This document shows, one piece after another, positions 12,902-25,300 of a stretch of 64,000 nt of DNA (the first letter of the stretch is position 1; each line of letters opens with the position of its first letter). A program made the translations under genes and the position numbers. The notes beneath the pieces were generated by a model. That model saw only the letters and a program-made list of their open reading frames with translations, searched no databases and had not been told where the DNA came from. The stretch comes from Brassica napus (lineage: Eukaryota > Streptophyta > Magnoliopsida > Brassicales > Brassicaceae): assembly GCF_020379485.1 (NCBI RefSeq), contig NC_063450.1:52661374-52725373 (forward strand). The letters run 5' to 3'.

Positions 12902-13686
12902 CATTGATCCGTAAGAAACAATCAACACATAATTCCCTTTATATTAATGTCTATATTGTGCTAACATCAATCATCACAAATATTTCATACCCAAGATTTG
13001 TAGTCGTCTATTTATCTCTCTTACTTATCAATCTAATTTTATACAAATCTTTATTTTACGGCTTAAAAGATACCACAATAACCCAAACATACTAAACACC
13101 AAAAACTAGAATCCCAAAAAAAGACGAATCATTAATGATCACCTCTCTTCTTGTATAATCTTACAAATAAACTTCAAAACAAATATACCAAATCAATCAA
13201 CTCAACTAAAATTCAACGACACATACATTGAGTCAGCTAAACAAATACAAACTACACGACCAACTATTTAACAAGTTACAAACTTACTTCCGCAGATGCT
13301 TACGAAGAAGACGAAGACGACAACCAAGATCAGTGAAATTACCTAAACAAAAAAGAAGAGTAAGTTACAAACTCTGATAAATACAACTAACAATGATTTT
13401 TGTTTACATATTACCCATCAAATAAAAGAGAAACAAACACAACCACGTCAGAAGATACAAGAGACAATCCCAACAGACACAAAGGCGGCAACAACATCTC
13501 TACATGCTCACTCCTCTTGTCTTATGAAAATAGTTTACATGTTCAATGTCAACAGGCCAATGCTATTGTCTTCTTATGAGAAATACATATATTCGTTTAA
13601 AACCCATTAAGACTCAAATCTAATTGTCATTCATTTTATAGTTATTTTTACAAGTCTTCATGTATTTGTTTTAAAGGTCCGGTAAA

Positions 13687-13804
13687 AGCAACAAGTTTAA
13701 AAATAAAAAAATATATAACCAACATAATAAGAATAAATAAAATTAAGCAACAAGTTTAAAAATAAAAAAATATATAACCAACATAATAAGAATAAATAAA
13801 ATTA
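13687..13804. repeat. exact 59-bp tandem duplication
   Basis: The stretch starting 'agcaacaagtttaaaaat' at 13687 recurs without change at 13746. It is AT-rich and lies inside the Helitron-derived interval. The identity implies a recent duplication or slippage. Confidence 0.9.
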
Positions 13805-15562
13805 TTACTTAATACACACAACTTACACAACTAAATTGGAAAAAAAATATTCAGAAACAAAAGGTACTTTCAACAACCTTAATATAATTTATGTAATCTT
13901 AACAATACAAGTAACAAATTAAAAAGACAAACAAACAATAAGTCTCAGTGACACAACAAGCAACACCACAAACTATATCAATCACATTACGAACACAGTT
14001 TAGTCTTTTATGAGTGGAGAACAGTGCATACACAGTTCATCATCACAACTCTAACCCTATAACAATAAAAAACTTGAAAAACAATAATCAACCCAAAACG
14101 CAAAATTCACAGCTACAATGACGTTAAAAAATATCGAGATGAAACAAGAAATCTGTCCACAACCCCGCGCTTGCGCGGAGGCAATGCCTCTAGTATATAT
14201 AAATAGAAGAGTTTTTAGTTTTTACTCTCTCTCTTTTTTTTTTAACAACAGACGTTTCATTTAATTACTATAATAATCTGTTTAACAAAGTCAATTAAAT
14301 TAAGGCAAATAAATCTTTATTTTGTTATTTAATATCAAGTATCAACTACTGTATATAATATGATTGCAAAAGTTTCAGCAAACCAGTCCCAAAGGGGTCC
14401 ATGACAAGGCTAAGCTTGCACATTAACTGAGCTTATACTTAAAACGCTATTCAAGCATCATCAAACACAATTATCATTTCAACAAAAGTTGAGGCCCTCG
14501 GAATATCTCTCAACTCCTCGATGCTCAAGTTCTGATTTTCAAGATAGGGGCTCACTGAGATTCTTACCTTCTTTAAACATTTAGAGTTAGCTAGGATATA
14601 CATCACAAATTCTTTCTCTTCTTCTGTGCCTCCATATACTCTATACTCAAAAAACTCCAGATGTGACGACAAGCATCCAGCAATAGAACTTGGTTGGTTC
14701 CATGAAGATGGGATCACATCTGTGTTAAATGCCTGAGAAGCAATGAAGGTTATATATTAAGCAAATAATGACTAGTATTTTAATCCGCTGAGGCTAAAAG
14801 AAGAGGCTGATATATATACTTACATAATCTACCAAAAGATCTTTAAGTTTTGGAGCATTTTTAAGTAAAAGTAAGAGTGCTTCCAGCCAGTCTGATCTAA
14901 CTGGATATATCTATCTTATTAAAACTCAAGTACAAAATTAGAGTGTTTGGAGACTTAAATAGGACTATTAAAAAAATTTGGAGTGTTTAGAAACATGAAT
15001 TGTAGTCTTTTAAAAAATTAATTTTGTTTGGAAACAAGGATAGTAGTATTAAGAAAAAAAATAATGGGCTTATGATATTAAGAAAAATAAAAAGTCCATC
15101 ATATTATAAGAAACTATCTATCTGGCCCAGATTTAAAATATATGAAAATGGGTCAATCTAATTGCCTATAACTTTTTCTTTTCTAAACTAACCATAAAAC
15201 AAAATTTAAAATTTATACACATATTTCAAATCAAAATAATAATTTAAATTTGATTTATATCAAAAATTGATTAAAAAATAATACATATATTCAAAAATGA
15301 ATTTTTACTAAACTATTTTTCAATAACCATTATAAAAAAATGTTGTCAATATATATAATAAAAATACAATACAAAGCCCAATTTGAAATACCAACTCAAA
15401 TTATGGTTTTTATATTTCATATTAAATTTTAATAAGATAGATATATGTAATTATTTATATGATGGTACGTATAAAATACTATTAATTATATGATTACTTA
15501 TATGATGGTACGTATAAAATACGATTAATTATATGATGACAGTATACGATATATAATAATGA

Positions 15563-16220
15563 ATAGGGATGAGATTTCGGGCACCAATACGGGTTTGGTT
15601 CTGATCGGTTTGTGTTTAGGGTTTTCAGGGTCAAAGATTTAAACCCTGTTAGGATGTTTCTAAATTTTGGTTTGAGTTTGATACGGATCTTTGCGGGTTT
15701 GATTCGCGTTTGGATAACCCATTTAAACTATTTTTAAAGTTTTAAATCATTATCTATTTTAAATTTCTCAAAATCTATAAATAAAATAATATATTACCTA
15801 TAAATTTGAATAACATATGTCAGAATACCTAAGCTTAACATATCAATTGGCTTGATTTAAAATTTTGGATACGAAATCAATAATTATTTTAAGTATTTTT
15901 GGTGATTTGAGTATACTTTAACTATTGCAGATATTTACTTTTAACTATATATATATATTCAAGTATTTAAACCAATTTAAAAGTATCATTCTTAATGTTT
16001 TGTATACGTTAAATCTAAAAATAATTAATATATATATAAGTATATAAATCTATTTTTAGATAAATTTGGGTACCCGAATACTTCGGTTCGGATCAGATTT
16101 GGTTTTCTAAATAACAAAATTTCGAATAATTTGAATATTTAATCAATTTATGTTCGGGTTTGGTACTATATTTTCAGATCGGTATCGATTCTGTTCATTG
16201 GATTCATTTTGTAAAACCAT
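15563..16220. mobile_element. hAT-like MITE inside Helitron unit 1
   Basis: The block starts ATAGGGATGAG and is flanked by near-identical 8-bp repeats (aataatga at 15555-15562, aataatta at 16221-16228). Its interior, with phrases such as 'cgggtttgg' and 'gattcgcgtttgg', matches the MITE in unit 2. It is more decayed than the second copy. Confidence 0.45.
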
Positions 16221-16832
16221 AATAATTACATGAAAAACAAATATCAACATATTTTTCAAAATATACACCCGCACGCCTGCTAAAATTAAAGTTGAAGTTG
16301 AAGTACACATTGGGATTGTTTGGCAATATGAATAGTAGCTAAAAAAATAGTACTATTTAGAAACATGGATAGCACTAAGTTAGAAAAAAAATGGGCTTAT
16401 GCTACTAAAAAAATTGGAAGTCCATTATATTAAAAAGTAATGGGTCTATGTTACTTGATATATATATTCAAATCAAAATAATAATTTAAAATTAATTTAT
16501 ATAAAAAATTCATTCAAAAAAAAATATATATATATATATTCAAAATTTGATTTTTACTAACATATTTTCCAATAACTATTATAAAAATGTTTTCAATATA
16601 TATAATAAAAATACAATACAAAGTTCAACTTCAAACACCAACTTAAATTATGGTTTTTATATTTCACATTAAATTTTAAAATATAATATATGTGATTATT
16701 TATATGATTGTACGTATAAAATATTATTAATTATAAGAAAACTTATTTGATGGTACGTATAAAATACAATTAATTATATGATAACACATATTTTGTAACC
16801 TATGATGACACATATCGGATATATAATAGTGA

Positions 16833-17313
16833 TTAGGGGTGGGCGTTCGGGTTCGTTCTCGGGTCTTTTTGGGATTTCGTATTCAGTTCAGATCTTTGAG
16901 GATTTGGTTCGGATTTGGATAACCAATTTAAATAAGTTTGGTTTAAATATTTGGATAGATAATTAATAATTATTTAATTTTTTTTGAGTTTTTAGTATTT
17001 TTTTAACTATTTAAGATATTTACATTTAACTATTTGTATATATTTTCAGGCATTTATGTGAACTTAAAAGTATCATATATATTCTGGATGTTTTTATATA
17101 TATTAAATCCAAAAATAATTAATATATATAAGTATATAAATCTATTTTGGATACCCAAAATATTTCGGTTCGGATCGGATTAGGTTTCAGTTCTTCAAAT
17201 ACCAAAATTTTGAATAATTCGGATATTTAATCAATTCCGGTTCAGATTTAGTACTACTTATTCGGATTGTGATCGGTTTGATTCTTCGAATTCGAGTTTT
17301 TTGCCTAACTCTA
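16833..17313. mobile_element. hAT-like MITE inside Helitron unit 2
   Basis: The 481-bp block starts TTAGGGGTGGGC and ends near GCCTAACTCTA, giving weak inverted ends. Perfect 8-bp direct repeats aatagtga flank it (16825-16832 and 17314-17321). An 8-bp target duplication with TAGGG-type ends suggests a hAT-derived MITE. It has no coding capacity. Confidence 0.6.
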
Positions 17314-18486
17314 AATAGTGACATAAAAAAAAAATAGCATTATATTTTTTTTTAAAATACACCCGCACGAGCGTGCGGGTCAAAATCTAGTTCTTAACTT
17401 TATAAGTCGAGAGAACTTGACTGTGCTAAAAGGCAAAAGCTGAAACGAAACAAACGACAACATATACAATTAATTATATGCAACAATGTAACCACAACTA
17501 ACATGTTTGTTACACAGATAAAGAGATAGAGAGCTACCACTTGATCGGTGGTATGCAATACAAGAGACCGGACTGCTGAAAGATATGTTTTCGACTTGTC
17601 CATATCGGAGAAAGACTTTACATCGATTGATGCATCCTCAAGACAAGGCATATTCTCAATGGAGCAAGAGTCTCCAGAATGATCAGTGATGGAAAAGTAT
17701 AATAACCCCAGAGTATCGATAGCCAAACACTTACCGGTATCTACTACCTCATCGTCATCTGGCAGTGACGAAATAATATCATCACTAACATACAATAAGC
17801 CTTGTAAAGAAGGAATTTTCACACTAAACTTGGTTATATTATCATCTCTGTTTCGTCTGTTTCGCTTCACATTCAAACAAATAAGAACTGGACAATGCGA
17901 AAAAAACTTTCAAGAGAAGCATCATCTCTATACACTACGTAAAAAAGGTTAAGAAACATGAGGGACGGGAGGCAAGAAGACGATGGGAAATCCAAAAGAA
18001 CTTTGTGAGAGAGAGTTAGTTCCTTGAGTGTTTCGCAGGTGTAAAGGCTCTTAGGCAACCTGGTTGGACCTGTGGACCATGACAGCTTGAATCTTAGCAC
18101 TACCACGCGGCGGTCAACAGCTTTTGCAATCCACTTTCCGACATCAATATCACTAGAACATCCCGGACCAAGTTTGATAAGCAAGGTTTTTAAGACAGGT
18201 GCTTTGTGGAGTTTCATTGACTTATCAAAAAAACACCAGCTAGTCTTCTTGCTTTATCATCATTGTCATCAACAACTTTATCATCGTCATCTTCATCATC
18301 ATCAGAAAAAAAATCGTACTCAAGTTTAGGCAGGATCGTCCAGATAAAGCGCCATCGTTTAGACAAAAACATGGTGGCAATTGCATCTTTCATAGGTACA
18401 TGCAACAGTATTCTCACAAGCAGATCTTCGGGTAAAGCGCTGATCTTATCTTCACAAACAGTCTCTTCAATTTTGTCATCAGCCAT

Positions 18487-21400
18487 CTTCACGAGGCAAA
18501 ACCTTAGGAGAAGGATTCAACGTCAGAAGAAACACAAGGAAATCGTTATTAACATGTCTACTACAAAGCATTTTATATATACCAGTGGGCGGATTTTTTT
18601 TCAAATAAGTTATGAATAGAATAGGTATTGTTTTATAGGAATTTTGAAAACAAAATATGACATATAGAAAAAATATCTTTCTTGATTTTCTATTTAATTA
18701 GTTAGAAATCTATATAAAAAATCTGAAATAAAACTTAAAAATCTCAAAAAATAAAGATAAGCACAAATACAAAGAAACACCCACAAAAATATATTTATCT
18801 CACCATTTAAAAAAAACTAGATATGGACTCTTGCTTACACAGATTTTGTTTGATGTTTTAATTTAAAATTACTAATTAAAAATTTAAGAACTTTAATTAT
18901 ATTATAATATATTTACTTTATAATTATAATTTATAAATTACCTTATTTGTTATTTTATATTTCTAATAATATTTATTTATTTATTTATTTGTGACAGCAA
19001 ATTTCATTAGTAGTATAGCTTGATTAAAAACATATCCAAGTTAAATAAATCAATAAAATTATTTCTATGTTATTTCAATTTGCTTAAAAATATTATACTA
19101 ATTCTCCACCTTATATATACTAATGTAAAATAAAATTATAATTTTATGATATAATTATTAAATATTCTTTTTGTAAATTGTGATGATGTTTTTTTAATCA
19201 AGTTTTTGTTGAGCAACTTAAACGTGATATGTATTTATTAGCTAATTATCAGATTTGTTTCTTATTTAAAATAAAATATATTTATAAAGAAACAAATCTT
19301 GATTTCTTATTTTGGTATAAGATATTTTTAAAATAAAATTATTATTAAATAATTAAATAGGTATAAATATTTTTTTTAGAATAAATCGTAATCTTGAATA
19401 TTTTATTTTCATCTATCAAAATAATTTCATTTGTAACTATTTTTGTTTCTTGTTCAATTAGTATTTTATTAAAAAATAAAATAAAAAATATATATTATAA
19501 ATTTATAATAAAATATTTTTTTGATGTATTCTAGAACGCTGAGAGCAACTTTAACGGTCAAGTTCTTAAAAACAGGTTCTTAAAGGTAAAATATTACTGT
19601 TTTAATTTGTTTTGTTTAAATCATAAAATGAAATCACAGGTGGGAGGAGATGTTACAGAGAGTTTCTTCCGGATACTAATTAAGGACCAATTGATGTGTT
19701 TTCTAAATAATTTTTTTAATTTATTTTCTTAATGTGGTTTCCAAGCCACTGTGTTCTAAGCGTTGCTTCATCTTATGGTCTTTTTGTGTACGCAGTTCTT
19801 GGAAACTTTGTCTCGGCCCTTAACGAGTTCTTCAAGGTATGATGTGATAGCTTTCCATAAATCTTACACCTTCTTGTTCAACATGGAGAAATACCCTCTT
19901 GCTTGTTCAAGGTATATTTGGAACACAACCGCTGATTACCAACAATCATCATCAATAACACAACAGCAAAAATCATAATCGAAACTAATTTCATAAGGAT
20001 AGAAGAAGAACCTGATCGACTTTTCCTTTCCCCTTGGGCTCAATCTCGGATGAAACATCACCAACAACCAGCTCAGCCTCAGGCTCATCCTATTCCAAGA
20101 GATGAGAAAAAAACAGAATACATAAACACTATAGATGAGTAAAATATTTTGTCAATTTCTTAAGATATAAAACGCAAAATTAGTGAGTGATCATCTCGTT
20201 CTCTCTCGCTACCTCTCTTTCTCCTTTTTGTTTAATGTAACTATGATCAAAGTCAGCGTCGCAGCCTTGCATCTGTCTTGCTAAGTTGTGTTACGATTTG
20301 GTCAAAACTGCATGAGCATGTTATTAACAGTTAGTTTTTCATTGTGACATGTTAGTGCATTTTATTTATCTCTATGGTGAGGGGCATAAGAAAACAAAAA
20401 ATCAACCAATCATGAGAATACATAAACCCCAAAAGTTTATGATTTGCCTTTTTCTGCAATCATAGGGCGCAGATAATGTCACGTGACGGTAACATAAAAC
20501 AGTGTATGACGTTCGAAGTCTCTCATTATTCAAGTTTCTAAAATTGCACTTTTAGCTATATTAGATCATTTTCCGCGCTACGAGCGGTTAATTGGCCTCT
20601 AAATTTTATACACTTTAACGTTTTTTTTTTTTTTTTTTTGTGACAAGACACTTTAACGTTTAACATATAAATTAAGAAGGATGCTGACATGAGTTGATTT
20701 AGGTTGTTTAAATGTTACATATAAATTGATTTTGATTTTTCTAAACTGTAATAAGACTGTTTTATAGTTTTCCAAAATACCAAAACTAACTTTAGAATAT
20801 ATAGACAGTTTGGAATATATAGACAGTTTGGAAGACGTCAAAATGTTGCTTTTAGTTGGGTTTTCTTAAAGATCATTCTCTGAATTGTATTTACATTATT
20901 TTGCTCATGCACTAAACTTGACTTTTATCCTGCTTCATAAGTCTTTGATGATTTTTATTATAGTGACAAAGTAAAACTGTATTGTCAATGATAAAGCGAG
21001 CATCATCTTCCATGTACATAAAAAGTATTAATCGTAATGTGTTTTATTTTAAAGTTATTTTTTTGTCTTTATATATATAATGAATAATATTTTGTCATCA
21101 CAATAATTATATATTTCTAATTACTTATGCTTTAAAACAGCTCTCTGAACATAGATGATGATTGGTTAGCATAGTGAAAACTTTACAATCGATGACCTAT
21201 GATATAATTTTATGTAAGATGGAACATTTGTTAGAAATATAAAAGTTATGTTTTGCTTGTATATGTTTTAAAACAGGTTCAACTATGAACTTTGTTGTAG
21301 TTTTTGGATTGTGATTAATAAAATAATTCATTGCATCATGCGTATTTTTCAAACTACATTTGCTTTAGCTTACATGGTTAATTTACCTTTTTGTTTGGGT

Positions 21401-22114
21401 AAACTGGTGATATTGTTACCAGAAAGGTAGGTGATGTGAGCTTAGATGTTAAATACAAATCACATGAAAATGTATACAAAATATGATTTGGTGGATTTTA
21501 AAATAAATAATTAATATTTCTTTTACTATTTTGAAGATGAAAAATTCTAATTGAAAAACTTCACCATTAAAATTCCTCTTATTAAACCTAAATCCATGTG
21601 GTAATTAATATTTTAACTGAAATTGTTATACTTTTCAATGGAGTTGTTATATCTTACAATCAATTTTGTTTATAACTAAATATGATGATAAAAATGCAAC
21701 TTCTTGCGGTGAATAAAGTGATTTTCTCAACCAATGACTCATTATGGCAGGGATATCTTAAAAGCCTCGTTTTGCAACATAGAGGTTTAATCATCCTCAG
21801 CTTTTACTTCTAACAAACAAAATGGAAGTAAACAAAACTTACTATTTTTAGTCCTAAAGGCAGAGAAATGAGAGAATTGTAATCTGTACTTTTTTCTTTT
21901 GCTTATGTCGTCTGTAAAGTTTGTAGAGAGCAAACTATAACAAAAGTGAGGAAACAAAAAATGTTTCATAGAAGAAACAGTGAGGATGTTTTGTTGGTCT
22001 ATACTTGCTTTTCTTCATCTTTGTTTATGCATACTTTCTTCTCTTGCCTCATCTTCTTGCATTTTATCTGCAGTTTATTAGAGAGCAACATCTTTTAAAG
22101 ATATGTAACAAGAC
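18487..22114. other. AT-rich intergenic DNA
   Basis: No intact gene was recognised. From 18.6 to 19.5 kb the sequence is very AT-rich. At 19540-19760 there is a stretch with 'agttcttaaaaacaggttctta' typical of short Brassicaceae elements. Short exon-like pieces follow at 19.78-20.1 kb and are listed separately. From 20.3 to 22.1 kb nothing beyond simple repeats was seen, including a T run at 20621-20639. Confidence 0.5.
19772..20094. pseudogene. possible captured exon fragments
   Basis: On the + strand 19772-19837 reads SSYGLFVYAVLGNFVSAL then NEFFK before a GT. On the minus strand 20094-20013 reads DEPEAELVVGDVSSEI then EPKGKGKVDQ before GTTCTTC. The GC content is above that of the surroundings, and the pieces lie on opposite strands, as in transduplicated gene fragments inside a transposon. 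Parent genes were not identified and element ends were not found. Confidence 0.25.
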
Positions 22115-24851
22115 TTAGGAATGTCCACTGTTTTCCGGATACACCTGAAAGATTTACATCAAACAAAATGTAAAAAGGGTGCAAAACCATATAAGATTAA
22201 TAAAAAGTTTATTTATAGAGTGAGTTTTGAGTTACCATTTGGGATCTGCCCTCCCTGACACTTAAGGTTCTATGCTTGAGTTCACCTCTGCTAGTAGTAA
22301 TCTCATCCAAAATCTCTGCATCGTAAAACTCGTCCTCAATGATCTCTACCGAACTCAAAGGAATATTATGTGGTGCACCAGCCATCTCTTCATACTCTGA
22401 AGAATCTAAAACTTGGAGATGAGCTGGATCAAATATCTTGGGGAGGATGTATTGTCTTATTGCAATGAGGAAGAAAAATGGCAAAGGGAACAGAATCCCT
22501 CCTACAGGTATCCATGTCACTCCATAACATATCAGAAAATACAGAAGCTGGAAGAGTGTAAACATAACAATGGACTTGTATGGTACAATCTCCATAAATG
22601 ATGAATGTAAACCTTCAAGAACTCTGTTCACACATTAAAAGAAAATACAAATATCAGAACATGTTTTATCAGTTCATAGATGTAAGTTTGATGTATAAGA
22701 AAAATTGTCAATACTTGAATCGACGACCAGGAGTGATGAAAAGTAACAAAAGTCTTTCCCAGAATTGGTTCCCGGGGAGACTATCAACAGCCATGTAAGT
22801 GAAGTAACCCCATAGAACTGAAGTTGGTATCATTCTGAGAAGTGGTACTGCGAATATCAACAATCCAACAAGGATTGATTGCAAGAGATTGCTCACTCTC
22901 TGCTCATTTACTCTAACAGGCAAATGATCTTCAATATGTACTTCCGGATCAAACTTCTTCCCCTTTGTGTCTCCTCCTCCTCCTCCATCGTCTGCTTTCA
23001 TCACTGCTTCTTTCAAGTTTTCTAGCTCTTTCACCACTGAGGTAGCCTGAACCAGTTTAATATGTTAGGTGGGATATTAAGTTCTTAATAAAAAATGAAC
23101 TAATTAGTGAATATTTACATGCCTTGGGTGATGTTTCCATTTCTATAAACACATCTTGCATCTTCCCATAGATCTCTGACTTGCTTGCTTTTGCCTTCAT
23201 GCATTCTTTGGCCTTCTGGACCATTTTCTTTCGCATTTGCTGCCTCTTAAGAACCGCAAGACTCTTTGTGTGCATAGGGGACTGTGGAATGACTCCATTT
23301 GAAGGAGGAAGTCCAAGTAATCCACAGATCAGTGTCTACAAAAACAACTTAGAAATCAATTAGTATTCACTTTCATTCATGTAGCAACTAAACCATAAGG
23401 CATCATACCATGATTCCTAAAATAAAGATGTCATAGTGATAAGCTGGTGGATTTTTCAGATTAAACTCCTTCTGCTGAGCCATTTGTGCAGATACACAGT
23501 GATCAAAGAAGTATAGACCTGCTATCATGATTGCTGGTATAAATGCAGCAAGAATGAAAAGAGGTGGGACCTTTCCCATATCCTACAATTATGTACAACA
23601 TCAATGAAGTTATAAACTGTTTCTCTATTCTAGAGTGTCAGGATTCATTAGGTTGTTGTAGTAGTAGTAGTACCTTGACTACTGTCCAGTGATACAACGA
23701 CTCAGGGTCCCAAGGAAGAGGTAGTTCGAGCCTTCTTGGAACTCCTTCTGGAATATCTCTAGGGACTGTGAAGGAGAACGCACTCCACAACACAAGCATC
23801 AGGAGAGTTCCATAGTCTCCGATAAAACCTCGCATCCACCCTGCAAAGACAAAGCTAGTTAATGACTCTTGTCAAGTATTTCATTATATTCAGACAAGGA
23901 AATTTGTTTCACATACTAAAGCCATATCTCCATGATCTTGCTCTCCTGCTTTTAAGAGCAGTGTAAAGAAGGCCAAATGCGAAGATAACTGCAAGAAGTC
24001 CATTGGTGTACCGCCACTGAAACTGATACACTTCCAGTCTTGGATCTCCAGATTTTGGTACAAGAAACTCCCCGAGAACTCCCTGCAATTAGGAAACAAA
24101 ACATCTCTTAAGTTTCAACAACGTTGAAGTGACTCTTGTATGACATTTTACAATGGAATTAGTTACCAATCAGAGCACCTTAACAGCCTCTTGGAAAAAC
24201 AGAACGGTTATCAGCATTCCAAAAAGCTCTCCTGCAATTCTGGTGAATCTAGAAATGATGTTTGATGCGTTTAACGTTGCAAGAAGGATAAGCAAAACAG
24301 CTGTCCAGACACACACCCTGTTAGAAAGAAAAGAGTCCTCAAAAATAAAAAAATTAAAGAGAATGAAGAATGATAATATAGATTTAGTAGTTTATAGTAC
24401 CATCCTGCCCAGGCTAAGTAGAGTTTCTGACCCAGTTCAGGCCTGCCTTTGCTGAAGCTGTGAAGGTATGTATACATAATAATAGTGGGCTCAGCAACCC
24501 CTACTATCAACAGAGGTTGTCCACCAAAAATAGAATGGATGATTCCACAAATAGCTGTGGAAGCTAATGATTCCACTATGCCAAGACTTCGATCTGTCTC
24601 TCTGCTTAACTGCTCGCCGAAGGCAATCACAGGCAATGCAGAGGCAATGAAAATGTAGAGAGTTGGAGCCAGTATCCTGAGAATGATACAAAACCAAAAG
24701 TGAGGATCAAAAAGGTTTGCATGAAATAAGAAGGCATGACATACCTAACACCAGAGTTGAAGGCAGCAAGCCAGTCTTGTTTGTAGCACTTTCTTCTTCC
24801 TTTGAAATCGTGAATGATTCCCGCAAAGGGTGTGTTTACTACTCCCTCCAT
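22115..24851 (-). CDS. BOR7: boron (borate) efflux transporter, BOR/SLC4 family
   Basis: Ten exons: 24851-24745, 24676-24401, 24317-24179, 24082-23917, 23840-23674, 23582-23409, 23335-23123, 23046-22715, 22623-22236, 22144-22115. They total 1992 nt (663 aa), the usual size. The N-terminus has [20 protein letters not shown], followed by many membrane helices with [29 protein letters not shown] and [19 protein letters not shown], then a hydrophilic tail ending [12 protein letters not shown] proteins export borate across the plasma membrane. Position next to V-ATPase c'' and LEUNIG matches what I remember of At4g32510 (BOR7); the paralogue assignment rests partly on this. The intron between exons 7 and 8 appears to use a GC donor (CCAAG|GCATGT), because the in-frame join KATSVV needs it. 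Confidence 0.93.
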
Positions 24852-25300
24852 GGCTGATCTTGAGAGGGATCAGCAATGGCTCTGGACCGATGAACAAAAA
24901 CTAAAATAATTAACAAATCATATTAGCAAACAATGTACCATGTCTAACGATCACGAGACAGAGAGAATCTTCAAATTCTGATACGAATGCATTATATTAC
25001 GTAAGCATGAAGGAGGATAAGACAATCTTTGCACCTGGAGGTGGAGGAGAAGAAGAAAGCTAAAGACGGTCCTGGCCGCCGTGATAGGCACGCAAATCCA
25101 CCAACGTGAGAGATCCGATTAGAGTAAAGATACGGTGAAAGGGAGAAGGGAGGAAAGAGGATAAACTCTATTACCGGATCTCTCTCTCTCTTTTTGTTTC
25201 TGTTTTGAGAGAGAGACAATATTTGAAAAAATAAAATGATGGAGGGAGAGAGAGAGAGAGATTGGGTGAGATACATTCATCACAACCTGCGAAATAGCTG
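24852..25300 (-). promoter_or_regulatory. BOR7-like gene leader with GA/CT microsatellites
   Basis: Upstream of the ATG there is a CT-rich leader on the gene strand. It includes a CT run at about 25171-25190 and a GA run at about 25243-25262 (+ strand coordinates). Such pyrimidine-rich leaders are common in plant 5' UTRs. The transcription start is not determined. Confidence 0.35.

Larger units (their letters stand above)
12790..14193 (+). mobile_element. Helitron-derived DNA with a 3' terminus at 14193
   Basis: The right end has Helitron features: a perfect 6-bp hairpin CCGCGC-TT-GCGCGG (14165-14178), eleven bases further a terminal CTAG (14190-14193), and a T immediately after it. An RPA-like coding relic on the same strand (about 12825-12901) fits Helitron cargo. 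The left end is uncertain; no clear 5' TC terminus could be fixed beside the truncated copia element. The interval includes an exact 59-bp tandem duplication (13687-13745 and 13746-13804). Confidence 0.6.
14910..17390 (+). mobile_element. non-autonomous Helitron (dimeric), inserted in an F-box exon
   Basis: The 5' end is TCTATCTTATTAAAAC at 14910, preceded by A. The 3' end has the palindrome CCCGCACGAGCGTGCGGG (17363-17380), then CTAG (17387-17390), followed by T. These are classic Brassicaceae Helitron termini with insertion between A and T and no target duplication. There is no Rep/helicase coding. It consists of two related units, about 14910-16285 and 16286-17390. The first ends in a damaged terminator (cacccgcacgcctgc) with no CTAG. 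Confidence 0.88.
14451..18486 (-). pseudogene. F-box/LRR/FBD protein gene, disrupted
   Basis: Start ATG at 18486. Exon 1 (18486-17538) encodes an F-box (ISALPEDLLVRILLHVPMKD), an LRR-like region (LHKAPVLKTL, VDRRVVVLRFKLSW, LPKSLYTCETLKELTL) and CPVLICLNV. Exon 2 is split: 17439-17391, then a Helitron, then 14909-14824 (SDWLEALLLLLKNAPKLK). Exon 3 (14733-14451) encodes the FBD domain (SSWNQPSSIAGCLSSHLEFF, EKEFVMYILANSKCLK). F-box/FBD proteins are usually substrate adaptors of SCF ubiquitin ligases. Exon 1 also has two single-base frame breaks, each at a run of seven T on the gene strand (18227-18233 and 17900-17906). With these and the insertion the gene is very likely non-functional. Confidence 0.88.
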
